Part shown: positions 55,493 through 63,585 of the stretch, piece by piece
Position numbering within the stretch: the stretch's first letter is position 1
Layout of the letters: each line of letters opens with the position of its first letter
Assembly: GCA_947502645.1 (NCBI GenBank)
Contig: CANNAD010000003.1
Coordinates: forward strand, 304,622 to 368,621
Direction: 5' to 3'
DNA from: an uncultured Micrococcaceae bacterium
Lineage (GTDB): Bacteria; Actinomycetota; Actinomycetes; Actinomycetales; Micrococcaceae
DNA: 64,000 nucleotides
The notes under the pieces: generated by a model
What the model was told of the DNA's origin: nothing
The model's input: only the letters and a program-made list of their open reading frames with translations
Databases searched by the model: none
Made by a program: the position numbers and the translations under genes

Positions 55493-56475
55493 TTCACAGC
55501 CGCCATGAGCCTGTCGTCGAATTCGATGAGGGACCAGTCGGAGCGGCTGCCAATGTGGGCGTAACCGTGGGTGATCGTGCCCGTCGAGATGAGCACAAGT
55601 TCCTCTCCCCTGATCGCGTAAGTGTCCATACGGGCCGCGTAGGTGGACTGCTTGAACACGTGCTCCACCTCGAAGACCGTCAGGATCTCCTCTTCCATGA
55701 GAGCCTCGCCGAACATCGTGATGTGTGAGACCGGCACCACGGGGATCCAGTCCTGTTCGTCCAGCAGTGTGCGGATACTCGCGTTGTGCTCCTCAACGAA
55801 GAGGTCCACGATTTCTTCCATGTTGCGCAGCAGGCCGCTCATCTGGAGGCGGACCGTGTGGTGGCAGTAGAAGTAGGGGATGCGCCAGTGCCAGGCGAGG
55901 GCCTGACCGCCCTTGGTCAGCAAGGCCGGGTCGACGTCGCTGGTGACCTGATTGCGGCCGGCAATGGAGCCGCCCTTGAACGGAACGGTCTTCTGCTCGC
56001 CCCGATTGAGGGTATCGACGGCGAAGACCTGCAGCTCGGGGGGCAGGTCAGCAGCGGAACCGCCATGCCGGCTGTCGCGGCGGAGTACGACGCCGACCTT
56101 CGCGCTGACAGCCTTGACCTCCATGCCGTCGCGGTCCAGGAACAGGTAGACGCGGAACCAGCCGATTCCGTCCTTGTCAGCCAGCTGGATCACTTCGGCG
56201 CGGACAAGATCATCGATGTGCAGGGCGTGCAGGATGCGGGTTTTGATGTCAACGGTGTCGAAACCGACGCCGAACTCCTCGAACAACCGTCCCGCACCGA
56301 AACCAGCGGAACGGAAGTGGTTGAGGACGGCTTCCTCCACGAGGTAGTTGACATGCTTGAACCCGATCCAGGTGCAGATGTTGGTGCCCTCGAAGCTGGG
56401 CCGCAGCGTCGTTTCGCTTCTGGAATCCGGGGCCAGGTCCTGGATTGTCGAGGCTATGAGTTCAGTGGTGGTCAT
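55489..56475 (-). CDS. Double-hotdog thioesterase-like protein
   Basis: 328-residue protein in two probable hotdog repeats. Repeat 1 (about residues 40-140) has FKHVNYLVEEAVLNHFRSAG, and repeat 2 (about 190-320) has the acyl-CoA thioesterase-like pattern LVFVEEHN..., then PVSHITMFGEALMEEEILTVFEVE. It resembles acyl-ACP/acyl-CoA thioesterases (4HBT) that release chains, but activity is unproven. The start ATG at 56475 overlaps the upstream hydrolase stop by four bases; a further in-frame ATG at 56502 overlaps more. Confidence 0.7.
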   Translation of the reverse strand: MTTTELIASTIQDLAPDSRSETTLRPSFEGTNICTWIGFKHVNYLVEEAVLNHFRSAGFGAGRLFEEFGVGFDTVDIKTRILHALHIDDLVRAEVIQLADKDGIGWFRVYLFLDRDGMEVKAVSAKVGVVLRRDSRHGGSAADLPPELQVFAVDTLNRGEQKTVPFKGGSIAGRNQVTSDVDPALLTKGGQALAWHWRIPYFYCHHTVRLQMSGLLRNMEEIVDLFVEEHNASIRTLLDEQDWIPVVPVSHITMFGEALMEEEILTVFEVEHVFKQSTYAARMDTYAIRGEELVLISTGTITHGYAHIGSRSDWSLIEFDDRLMAAVK

Positions 56476-57224
56476 TGAAATGCTCCTTCTCTGGATGGGC
56501 ATGCGCCCGTCATTGACATTGGGTCCGGCATCACGGAGCGGATCGCCTCCATGACTGATCCGCTGGCCTCTTTCATGGGAAAGTGACCGATGCCGGCCAG
56601 GACATGTAGTTCCGCCGAATCACAGGCAATCGCCAGGTCGCGACTGTCCCGCACCGGCGCGGCAGAATCTTCCGCACCGTGAACGAGCGAAACCGGGCAT
56701 GAAACCGCATTCGGGGTGAGTTGTGGGGTCCGCAGGTATGCCGAATAGAACGCCATCCACCCATACGGGCCGATCTGTTCCCGCACGATCCTCGCCATAT
56801 CCCCTGCCCGTTCGGCGCCCAGCGTCCTGTTCGTGGAAGCGTGGATGCCGCTGGTCAGGATCTGGTCAAAGTGCGTGAGGAAATGCTCGATGTCTGCCCA
56901 TCGAAAATCGTTGGTGCTGGGCCGGTAAAAAGTGGACACAAGAACCGCTGCTCCCGGCAGCGGCTGCTGGTGAAGGGCACTGGTGGCCAGGTATTCCAGC
57001 AGCAGCGTCGCCGCGAAGGAATGCGCGACGACGACGTCCGCTCCATCGCACGAAGAAGCCAGGAATTCCTCCACCACCGCGGCGTTGTGCTGCCATTCCG
57101 AATGCCCAACAGACCATGGAACCTCAGGAACGGTCAGCTCGTAGTCGCCGCAGAGCTCTGCCAGCGGCTGCCACGCAGCAGCCGTTCCGGCCAGGCCGCT
57201 GAGGAAAACGATCCGTTGTTTCAC
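56472..57224 (-). CDS. Alpha/beta hydrolase, thioesterase-like
   Basis: 250-residue alpha/beta hydrolase. FLSGLAGTAAAWQPLA is the oxyanion loop, VVVAHSFAATLLLEYL the nucleophile elbow (AHSFAA), and Asp (LVHGAEDSAAPV) and His (AGIGHFPMKE) complete the triad. It matches small type II thioesterase-like or esterase proteins. GTG at 57224 is favoured, overlapping the preceding stop (GTGA); an in-frame ATG at 57299 is longer but overlaps the ketosynthase-like gene. Confidence 0.82.
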   Translation of the reverse strand: MKQRIVFLSGLAGTAAAWQPLAELCGDYELTVPEVPWSVGHSEWQHNAAVVEEFLASSCDGADVVVAHSFAATLLLEYLATSALHQQPLPGAAVLVSTFYRPSTNDFRWADIEHFLTHFDQILTSGIHASTNRTLGAERAGDMARIVREQIGPYGWMAFYSAYLRTPQLTPNAVSCPVSLVHGAEDSAAPVRDSRDLAIACDSAELHVLAGIGHFPMKEASGSVMEAIRSVMPDPMSMTGACPSREGAFQ

Positions 57225-57946
57225 AGAGGAACTGCCACTGAGGTCCGGACGGCCTGCAGCATCCCGGACAGCGATGCCAATTCCAGATCCGCAGCCCACT
57301 CCGGCAAGGGGTCCTCGGCTGCGGCGAGCAGATCGCCGTCGTCTGAGCGTTCCAGCAGCAACGCCGCAGCCCCAGTGATGAGGGGACGCCCGCCGCGCAA
57401 CAACTGCTCATACTCCGAGGGACACTCAGCGGTGACAGCAATGACCCGCTCGCACCGTCCCGACGCAAGCAGCCGTGACGCCCACCGAAGCACCGACCTG
57501 CCGCTGTGCAGGCCGTCGTCGAGCGTCAAACACACTCCCTTGACCCCGAAGCGGATCGCGATCTGGGAAGCCAGGATATTGGAACTCGCGTTGGGCAGAT
57601 CCATCGGGCTGACGCGGTTCACGCCGCCCTCGGTCAGCTGCTCCGCCACTGCGCACACAGCGGAATAGTTCCCGTACGCCGAGGCCGCAACCAGTCCGCA
57701 CCCCTCACCGGCGGCAGTATCTTCCAACAGCTCGGTCACCGCCGCCATCGCCAGGATTGTCGCCGTCGTGTTGTACCGGAGGCCCTTGCGACCCAGCCGC
57801 TCCTTGAAGTCGAGCTCAACACTCTCCCCCGTGCTATCAAGATCCATCGGCCCAAGAATTCCGAGCTCCGGCAACAGGACCGAAGCCCCCGCAACCCGAA
57901 CCCCTGACTGCGCCGGCATGGCTGCCAGCTCACGATCCCTCAACAT
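57221..57946 (-). CDS. Truncated ketosynthase-like protein without active-site Cys
   Basis: 241-residue protein matching the N-terminal half of a ketosynthase: GLRYNTTATILAMAAVTELL, LPNASSNILASQIAIRFGVKG, then the site region CLTLDDGLHSG, where Gly145 stands at the nucleophile position. The His motifs of the C-terminal half are absent. Its ATG overlaps the end of the upstream active ketosynthase gene by seven bases (ATGTTGA). This repeats the active-plus-dead gene pairing seen at 53487/54365. Confidence 0.7.
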   Translation of the reverse strand: MLRDRELAAMPAQSGVRVAGASVLLPELGILGPMDLDSTGESVELDFKERLGRKGLRYNTTATILAMAAVTELLEDTAAGEGCGLVAASAYGNYSAVCAVAEQLTEGGVNRVSPMDLPNASSNILASQIAIRFGVKGVCLTLDDGLHSGRSVLRWASRLLASGRCERVIAVTAECPSEYEQLLRGGRPLITGAAALLLERSDDGDLLAAAEDPLPEWAADLELASLSGMLQAVRTSVAVPL

Positions 57947-59121
57947 TGTGGCTCCCTGGAAATGATCGCGACGGCGTTCAAACCGCCAAACCCAAATGCA
58001 TTGACCTGCGCCACCCGACCCGCCGGGAGAACCCGCGGCGCGGTGACAAGATCAAGGCCGACGACGGCGTCGTCAGGTGTTTCCAGCCCCAGAATGGGCG
58101 GGATGATGCCTCTGCGCAGGCTCTCTGCCGCCACAAGCAGGCTGAACAGGCCCGACCCGCCAGAAGTGTGGCCCGTCGCGCCCTTCAGCGCGGCCACCGC
58201 CGGAGACGGCGCCGACGCACCGGATGCCCACAGGGTGGACAGGGCCTCGCCCTCCGCCTGGTCATTGAGGATCGTCCCCGTCCCGTGCGCTACGATCAGG
58301 TCGACGTCGTCGGGGGTCACCCCCGCCCCGCCATGCGCCTGCCGCATGCACGCCGCCATGCTCACCGGATCCGGTGCCGTGACGTGGAAAGCGTCGCAGC
58401 CCATGGCCACGGAATTGATGACAACGCCTTCGCCCGGCTCGCGGGAAATGATTACCGCCGCCGCACCTTCACCCATCAGCACGCCCTTGCGCCCCGCGTC
58501 GAAAGGAGTCAGCTGTTCTGGCGGTTCCGGATGAACCCGGTCCAACAGCCCGAACATGCTCGTCGAAATGATGTCCACACCCGCCACCACCACCATCTCC
58601 GCCTCACCGGCGTCGATGAGGTCCACGGCCATGGCCAGCGCATACAGCGACGCGGCACAGGCGTTGGAAATGGTGGTCACGTCCTCCACCGCGAACTCCC
58701 GGCGCACCGCCTCAGTGAGGGTCAGATATTCAGCGCCAACCTGCTCCTGGTTGATCCACGCCAGTTCAGCAGTGCGGCTCTCTCCCAATCCCGTCCCCAC
58801 CAGAACCGGAACGCCCGCCGGAATACCGTCAAGACCAGCATCCGACACCGCCTGCGCGATCGCAGTGCAGAGCAAAGCTCCCGCACGCCCATACTCCGGA
58901 GACTCAATGCCGCCGGGCATCTCATAAAAGTTCCTCGCATGGAACATCTGTGCGGCGCTATCCGCAATGGGAGTCAGACCAGAATGCCCCGCAAGAAGAT
59001 TCTCGAAGCACTCCGGGAGCGTATCTCCCACCGAAGTCACTGCACCCTGCCCCACAATCCGGGGGCCAGCAGATACATTCACAACATCATCCGTCCTGTG
59101 ACTCAGCACTTTTTCGGCCAT
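57940..59121 (-). CDS. Ketosynthase, active type
   Basis: 393-residue beta-ketoacyl synthase. Cys155 (TTISNACAASLY), His279 (VAHGTGTILND), Lys313 and His318 (LKGATGHTSGGS) and NAFGFGGLNAVAI give a complete site. The start at 59121 follows the stop of the previous ketosynthase gene by one base. A truncated Cys-less homologue overlaps its end, so the two may act as a pair. The substrate range cannot be read from sequence. Confidence 0.92.
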   Translation of the reverse strand: MAEKVLSHRTDDVVNVSAGPRIVGQGAVTSVGDTLPECFENLLAGHSGLTPIADSAAQMFHARNFYEMPGGIESPEYGRAGALLCTAIAQAVSDAGLDGIPAGVPVLVGTGLGESRTAELAWINQEQVGAEYLTLTEAVRREFAVEDVTTISNACAASLYALAMAVDLIDAGEAEMVVVAGVDIISTSMFGLLDRVHPEPPEQLTPFDAGRKGVLMGEGAAAVIISREPGEGVVINSVAMGCDAFHVTAPDPVSMAACMRQAHGGAGVTPDDVDLIVAHGTGTILNDQAEGEALSTLWASGASAPSPAVAALKGATGHTSGGSGLFSLLVAAESLRRGIIPPILGLETPDDAVVGLDLVTAPRVLPAGRVAQVNAFGFGGLNAVAIISREPQC

Positions 59122-59122
59122 C

Positions 59123-60319
59123 TCAATCCGCCCGTCGCATGACCAGGACGGCATTGTTCCCGCCAAAGGCAAGCCCGTTGTTCTGGACCACCTCAAGCTC
59201 CGCGTCCACCGCGGAATTGGGAACGCAGTCGATAGGACATTCCGGGTCAGTGCTCCGATGATTGATCGTCGGCGGTATGAACTGGTCGTGCAGCGCCAAC
59301 GCCGAGGCAATAGCCCCAATGGCGCTCGCAGCACCCATCGAGTGGCCGATCATCGATTTCACGGAAATGGTGCGGGGAAGTTCCTCTCCATACACGTGAG
59401 CCAGGGCCTGGCATTCGGCGACGTCGTTGGCCCGGGTGCCCGTACCATGGGCTGACACCAGATCGACATCCGCGGGTTCTACACCCGAGAGTGCCAGCGC
59501 CTTCTCGATACAGCCGGCAACGCCGTCAACATCAGGGGCCACCGGATGGGTCGCGTCGCAGTTCAGTCCGTAGCCGAGGACCTCCGCGTAGATCACTGCG
59601 CCCCGGGCGATGGCCTTGTCCATCGGTTCAAGAATGAGCATCCCGGAACCTTCACCGGTCAAAATGCCCTTCCTGTCCGCGTCAAACGGCCTGCAGACAT
59701 CCGGAGCGATCGTGCCAAGCCGGTAAAAACCGGTAAACGTTTTCCGGCACAGCGCGTCAGCCCCACCCACAATGGCCAGATCAGCCTCACCAAAGGCGAT
59801 GGCGTCGTGTCCGTAACCAATGGCGTAATTGCCGGCGCTGCACGCCGTCGCGATCGTGACCATGTCAGTCCTCGGTGCGCCCACCAGATCAGCAATCGCC
59901 ACGGCCAGATTGACCGGGTGGACACGGGAGGCCAACTCACCGACGATTGACTGGTCGTCATGTCGAAGGATCTCCGAAATGGCATCCAGATCCCGGGACT
60001 CGCCGTCCGTTGTTCCCACGGCGATCGTGATGGGCACGTCCCGCAATTGGGTGGGTGCGATACCTGCGTCCTGCAGCGCCAGATCAGCGGCCTGTCGGGC
60101 AAAAGAAGCGGCCCGTCCAAACGTGGGTTCGGACGGCGGGTCGGCCACCTCACAGCCCTGGGCGTAGGCGAACCCCTCAGTATTGAAGGACGAGATGGGC
60201 TTTGCCCCAGACCGTCCCAGACGGAGTCCATCACGGAATTCGGAAAGTCCGACGCCGATGGCCGTAACTGGCCCCAGCCCCGTGACTGCTACTCTTCGTG
60301 GCGCACCGGATGAAATCAT
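59123..60319 (-). CDS. Ketosynthase, active KAS II-type
   Basis: 398-residue enzyme closest in pattern to FabF. VAVTGLGPVTAIG is at the start, Cys160 in TIATACSAGNYA, His291 in SAHGTGTRAND, Lys321 and His326 in VKSMIGHSMGAAS, and LAFGGNNAVLVM at the end. It directly follows ACP1 by seven bases and is the first enzyme of the cluster. It may start or extend the chain. It differs from primary FabF by genomic context, not by visible residues. Confidence 0.93.
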   Translation of the reverse strand: MISSGAPRRVAVTGLGPVTAIGVGLSEFRDGLRLGRSGAKPISSFNTEGFAYAQGCEVADPPSEPTFGRAASFARQAADLALQDAGIAPTQLRDVPITIAVGTTDGESRDLDAISEILRHDDQSIVGELASRVHPVNLAVAIADLVGAPRTDMVTIATACSAGNYAIGYGHDAIAFGEADLAIVGGADALCRKTFTGFYRLGTIAPDVCRPFDADRKGILTGEGSGMLILEPMDKAIARGAVIYAEVLGYGLNCDATHPVAPDVDGVAGCIEKALALSGVEPADVDLVSAHGTGTRANDVAECQALAHVYGEELPRTISVKSMIGHSMGAASAIGAIASALALHDQFIPPTINHRSTDPECPIDCVPNSAVDAELEVVQNNGLAFGGNNAVLVMRRAD

Positions 60320-60326
60320 GGCTGAA

Positions 60327-60587
60327 TTACTTCGCAGCTACTGTCAGTGATTCCTGAACAACCTCGTAAATACCTTTGAGGTTCACCATGCGAGCCATCT
60401 CATTCTGCGGAATTTCAACATCGAAATTGCGTTCCAGCGAAGCAAGAATTTCGATAGCCCGCATTGAATCGGCTTGATGGTCTTCCTTGAAAAGAGATTC
60501 CTCGGTTACCTCATCAGGTTCGACTTCGAGGATGTCGCATACTTCCTCTTTGATTTCGTTCTTCTGGTCCGCAGTCAAGTCACTCAT
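60327..60587 (-). CDS. Acyl carrier protein 1
   Basis: 86-residue acidic protein of the acyl carrier family. The phosphopantetheine Ser41 is in DHQADSMRAIEI (the usual DSL is DSM). The helical pattern EVCDILEVEPDEVTEESLF is normal. It is the first gene of the minus-strand operon, and its promoter region is shared with the divergent regulator gene. It is clearly distinct from the second ACP at 49486, so the cluster uses two carriers. Confidence 0.92.
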   Translation of the reverse strand: MSDLTADQKNEIKEEVCDILEVEPDEVTEESLFKEDHQADSMRAIEILASLERNFDVEIPQNEMARMVNLKGIYEVVQESLTVAAK

Positions 60588-60651
60588 TCGGGATTCCTTC
60601 GTTTGGTGGTGATTCCTTGGTCAGCCTAGGTGCCCCGCAACCGCAGTCTCA

Positions 60652-60667
60652 ATGTGGAAAACCACAT
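60652..60667. promoter_or_regulatory. Palindrome ATGTGG-AAAA-CCACAT in divergent promoter region
   Basis: A perfect 6-4-6 inverted repeat 65 bases upstream of ACP1. A related half-site (CGTGGAAAACAC on the minus strand) lies at about 60700-60711. The symmetric site between the cluster and its regulator gene is a candidate binding site for the LuxR-type protein. Confidence 0.55.
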
Positions 60668-60857
60668 GATTCCCACATCGACCACCCCGTCGTCACCGTG
60701 TGTTTTCCACGTTCTCCCCTGCGGGACATCCACACCGTCCACACTGGACGTAAGTCGGCTGTATGGTTGGGCTCGGGATGCAGCACACAAAGATTCACCA
60801 GAGTTCAACAAATATGGTTTGACTTTCCAATATCGCGCTCGGGCAAAAGAGGAGAGG

Positions 60858-63512
60858 ATGAGGTACTTCGCACGCGGGCAAGAACTCGCACACATAAAGG
60901 AAGCGGTATCTTCGCATAAGAGTTCCGGACTCATAGTCCGTGGTCCCGCCGGCAGCGGAAAGTCAACCCTTATCAAAGCAGTTGCCAAGGATTCATCTAT
61001 TGAAGTAATACGCATCAAGGTCAATCGAGCCGAATGCCGCTGGCCGCTTTCCGGTCTCTCAGTACTTCTTAGTCACTTTGATGTGCACGAGATTCAGGAG
61101 ATGCTCAGCGGTCTCGGAACTCAGGAGTTAACTCCACACGACCTCTTTGGCCTCTCAAAGAACCTTTTGAAGTGGCTGGGTGACCTATCCGATAGGCGCG
61201 TCCTACTACTCATTGACGATGTGGACCGGATGGACGCCGCGAGCAAGGACGTCATCGGCTTCATTTTCCGCCGTCTGTCATCAACCAACGTCAGCGCGGT
61301 CATATCGCTGACTCATGTTGCACATGACTGCCCCTTCGAAGGGCTGCCATTCCTCGACCTCGAGCCACTGGACCAGAAGACCATCCAAGCCATGACCATG
61401 TCCGAGGTTGAGGCCGATTCAGACACCGGAATACACCGCATCATCGCCCGAGCGGCAGCAGGCATCCCCGGCCGTGCCATGGACATGCTTCGCGGGCTGA
61501 CTCCCGGGCAGATCACCGGGGTGGAAGCCGTGCAGCTGCCATTCCGTCTCAGTGATGTGCAGTCTTCCGCCCTACTTGGCGACCTTGACGGGATCAGTCC
61601 TGACGGACGCAAACTCCTCCAGCTCGCAGCCATGAGTACCACGGTCTCCCTGACAGCGGTTTCTGCGATCATCCCCCACCACACGCCCGCCCTTGATGAG
61701 TTGTACGCCAACGAATACCTGGTCCGGAAGCGAACCGGTATGGCACTCAGGTCGCCTGCCCTTAGATCAGCTCTGTACTGGTCCATGACCGGTGACGAAA
61801 GGCATCAACTCAGCGAAGCATTGGCCGCTGCCTGCACCGGATCTGAACGGGTCTGGCACGAGAGCTTCCTGTCGCAGGATCCCGAGACATCCGCGGAACT
61901 GTTCAAATCAGCGAGAGACCGGCTCCGGAAACAGGACGTCTGCGGGGGAATCGAAATGGCGGAGCGCGCGTGTGCACTCCAATTTCCGTGCCAGAACTAT
62001 TCGAGTGAGCTGGCAAGCCTCGCTGAATCATTTGCCCAGCAGGGAGAGCTCGTCTTCGGCCGGAGATATACCGAACTGGCCGGCCTGCGCCCAGCCAACA
62101 AGCGCGTCAAACAGAAGCTTGCACAGCTGAAGATCCTCTTCGAGTTTCTGGAAAACGGGACAGTTCCCGACTATCTCGCTACGGCAGCATCCCAGAAACA
62201 GGGTGGCTGCGAGGACGTCAGCGAACTACGCCTCCTCCTGGCCGTGCTGCACCTCGATCGATGGGAACTTGAACAGGCAAAAGTGCACCTGGAGACAGTG
62301 CGTTCCGCTTGCACCCGGAAGGGGCTGGCAGTGAGCCCAATGCATCAGGCAGCAAAGAATCTCTACTCCATGCTCACCGGAGAGGACACTGCAGAAACTC
62401 TGAAGCGGCTCGACGTGCCCCTTGACGACTACCTGACCTGGGAGCCAGGTGCCATCATCGTGCAGTCAGTGGCGATGACCTACGCCGAACGCTACGAAAC
62501 CGGCCGCAAGGTTCTGAATCTGCTGATATCACGAGCTGCAACCGTAGGTCCCCTCTGGGTCGATATGGCCAGACTTTACCAAGTAAAAAATGATCTCCGC
62601 GGCGGCAACACTTTAGCCGCGCTGACCTCGGCGAAGGCGATAGCGCATTCCAGCGAGGACATTCAGGTGCAGGTTCTTCCGAGGACCTATCTGAAGGCCT
62701 GGTATTGGTGTGAACAGGGCGACCATGACCGGACCACGGATGCATGCAATACAGCACTGGAACGCGCTGCCCAGCGTCACCACCCGAGATTGGCCGTCAT
62801 TGTCGATGGCCACTACGGCGCAATGCTCCTGCACCGGGGAGAAACAAATCAAGGGTTACGACGCCTGCTCCGAAGCTATGAGAGCCTGGGCCGGCATATT
62901 AGTCCGCAGGCGGCGAGAGTGGAACCGGACCTCGTGGAGGCGCTGGTCACCACCGGAGATATCGACAAAGCGAAAAAGGTTCTCGAAACCTTCCATGAAC
63001 GAGCCGCCAAGAATTTCAGCCGCTGGTGCCAGCTCGTATCAGCCCGAATGGAAGCCCTGGTGGCCTGCGGTGAGGAATCCTTGGCCCTCTTCGAAAAAGC
63101 CACCGCTATGTTTGAGGCCACCGACTCCAAATTCGAGGCAGCGAAAACGTTGAGCTCTTACGCAGACCGCCTCTCCGAAACCGGATACACGTCCCGCGCG
63201 AAGGAAACCTCTGCCGCAGCTGCCACCCTGTTCGACGAAATCGGCCTGAAAGTGTGGGCGCAGTCGCTGCGCGGACGGACGAAAGTTGCGGCGACGCCGT
63301 CGGGCAAACACCACGTCTTCGGACGGCTCACCGAATCCCAGCGGGAAGTAGCCGAACTTGTGGTGGCCGGCTATCGGAACAAGGAAATCGCCGCCACGCT
63401 CTTCACATCCGTACGCACCATCGAAGTGCGGCTCACTGGTATCTATCGGGAAATCGGTGTGAAGTCACGATCACAGCTGATCGCCGCCTCCACCGGCGGC
63501 TTGCCAAAGTAG
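60858..63512 (+). CDS. LuxR-family ATPase regulator (LAL type)
   Basis: 884-residue regulator. The N-terminal P-loop GPAGSGKST (residues 29-37) and Walker B LLLIDDVDRM (near 116) form a STAND/AAA-type ATPase. A long helical, TPR-like middle region follows (about 350-800). The C-terminal LuxR helix-turn-helix reads LTESQREVAELVVAGYRNKE and VRTIEVRLTGIYREIGV (about 830-875). I start it at ATG 60858 behind GAGGAGAGG, which begins MRYFARGQELAHIK; an upstream in-frame start at 60630 would run through the palindromic site. It is divergent from the ACP1-led operon and likely activates it. Confidence 0.9.
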   Translation: MRYFARGQELAHIKEAVSSHKSSGLIVRGPAGSGKSTLIKAVAKDSSIEVIRIKVNRAECRWPLSGLSVLLSHFDVHEIQEMLSGLGTQELTPHDLFGLSKNLLKWLGDLSDRRVLLLIDDVDRMDAASKDVIGFIFRRLSSTNVSAVISLTHVAHDCPFEGLPFLDLEPLDQKTIQAMTMSEVEADSDTGIHRIIARAAAGIPGRAMDMLRGLTPGQITGVEAVQLPFRLSDVQSSALLGDLDGISPDGRKLLQLAAMSTTVSLTAVSAIIPHHTPALDELYANEYLVRKRTGMALRSPALRSALYWSMTGDERHQLSEALAAACTGSERVWHESFLSQDPETSAELFKSARDRLRKQDVCGGIEMAERACALQFPCQNYSSELASLAESFAQQGELVFGRRYTELAGLRPANKRVKQKLAQLKILFEFLENGTVPDYLATAASQKQGGCEDVSELRLLLAVLHLDRWELEQAKVHLETVRSACTRKGLAVSPMHQAAKNLYSMLTGEDTAETLKRLDVPLDDYLTWEPGAIIVQSVAMTYAERYETGRKVLNLLISRAATVGPLWVDMARLYQVKNDLRGGNTLAALTSAKAIAHSSEDIQVQVLPRTYLKAWYWCEQGDHDRTTDACNTALERAAQRHHPRLAVIVDGHYGAMLLHRGETNQGLRRLLRSYESLGRHISPQAARVEPDLVEALVTTGDIDKAKKVLETFHERAAKNFSRWCQLVSARMEALVACGEESLALFEKATAMFEATDSKFEAAKTLSSYADRLSETGYTSRAKETSAAAATLFDEIGLKVWAQSLRGRTKVAATPSGKHHVFGRLTESQREVAELVVAGYRNKEIAATLFTSVRTIEVRLTGIYREIGVKSRSQLIAASTGGLPK

Positions 63513-63585
63513 CCCACCCCCTCCTCTCGCGCCCTCCGTCTTCAACCTGCACGTCGGCCGAAGTCGGGGGAACTAGACTCGGTGA

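Noticed and set aside
57946-59142. Plus-strand open frame of about 398 codons opposite the ketosynthase gene
   Set aside because: Antisense to an enzyme with a complete active site; no motifs of its own.
63561-63575. Third copy of the palindromic repeat (GGCCGAAGTCGGGG)
   Set aside because: Only one arm of about 14 bases matches copy 1, with no partner arm nearby, so chance or a decayed half-element cannot be told apart.
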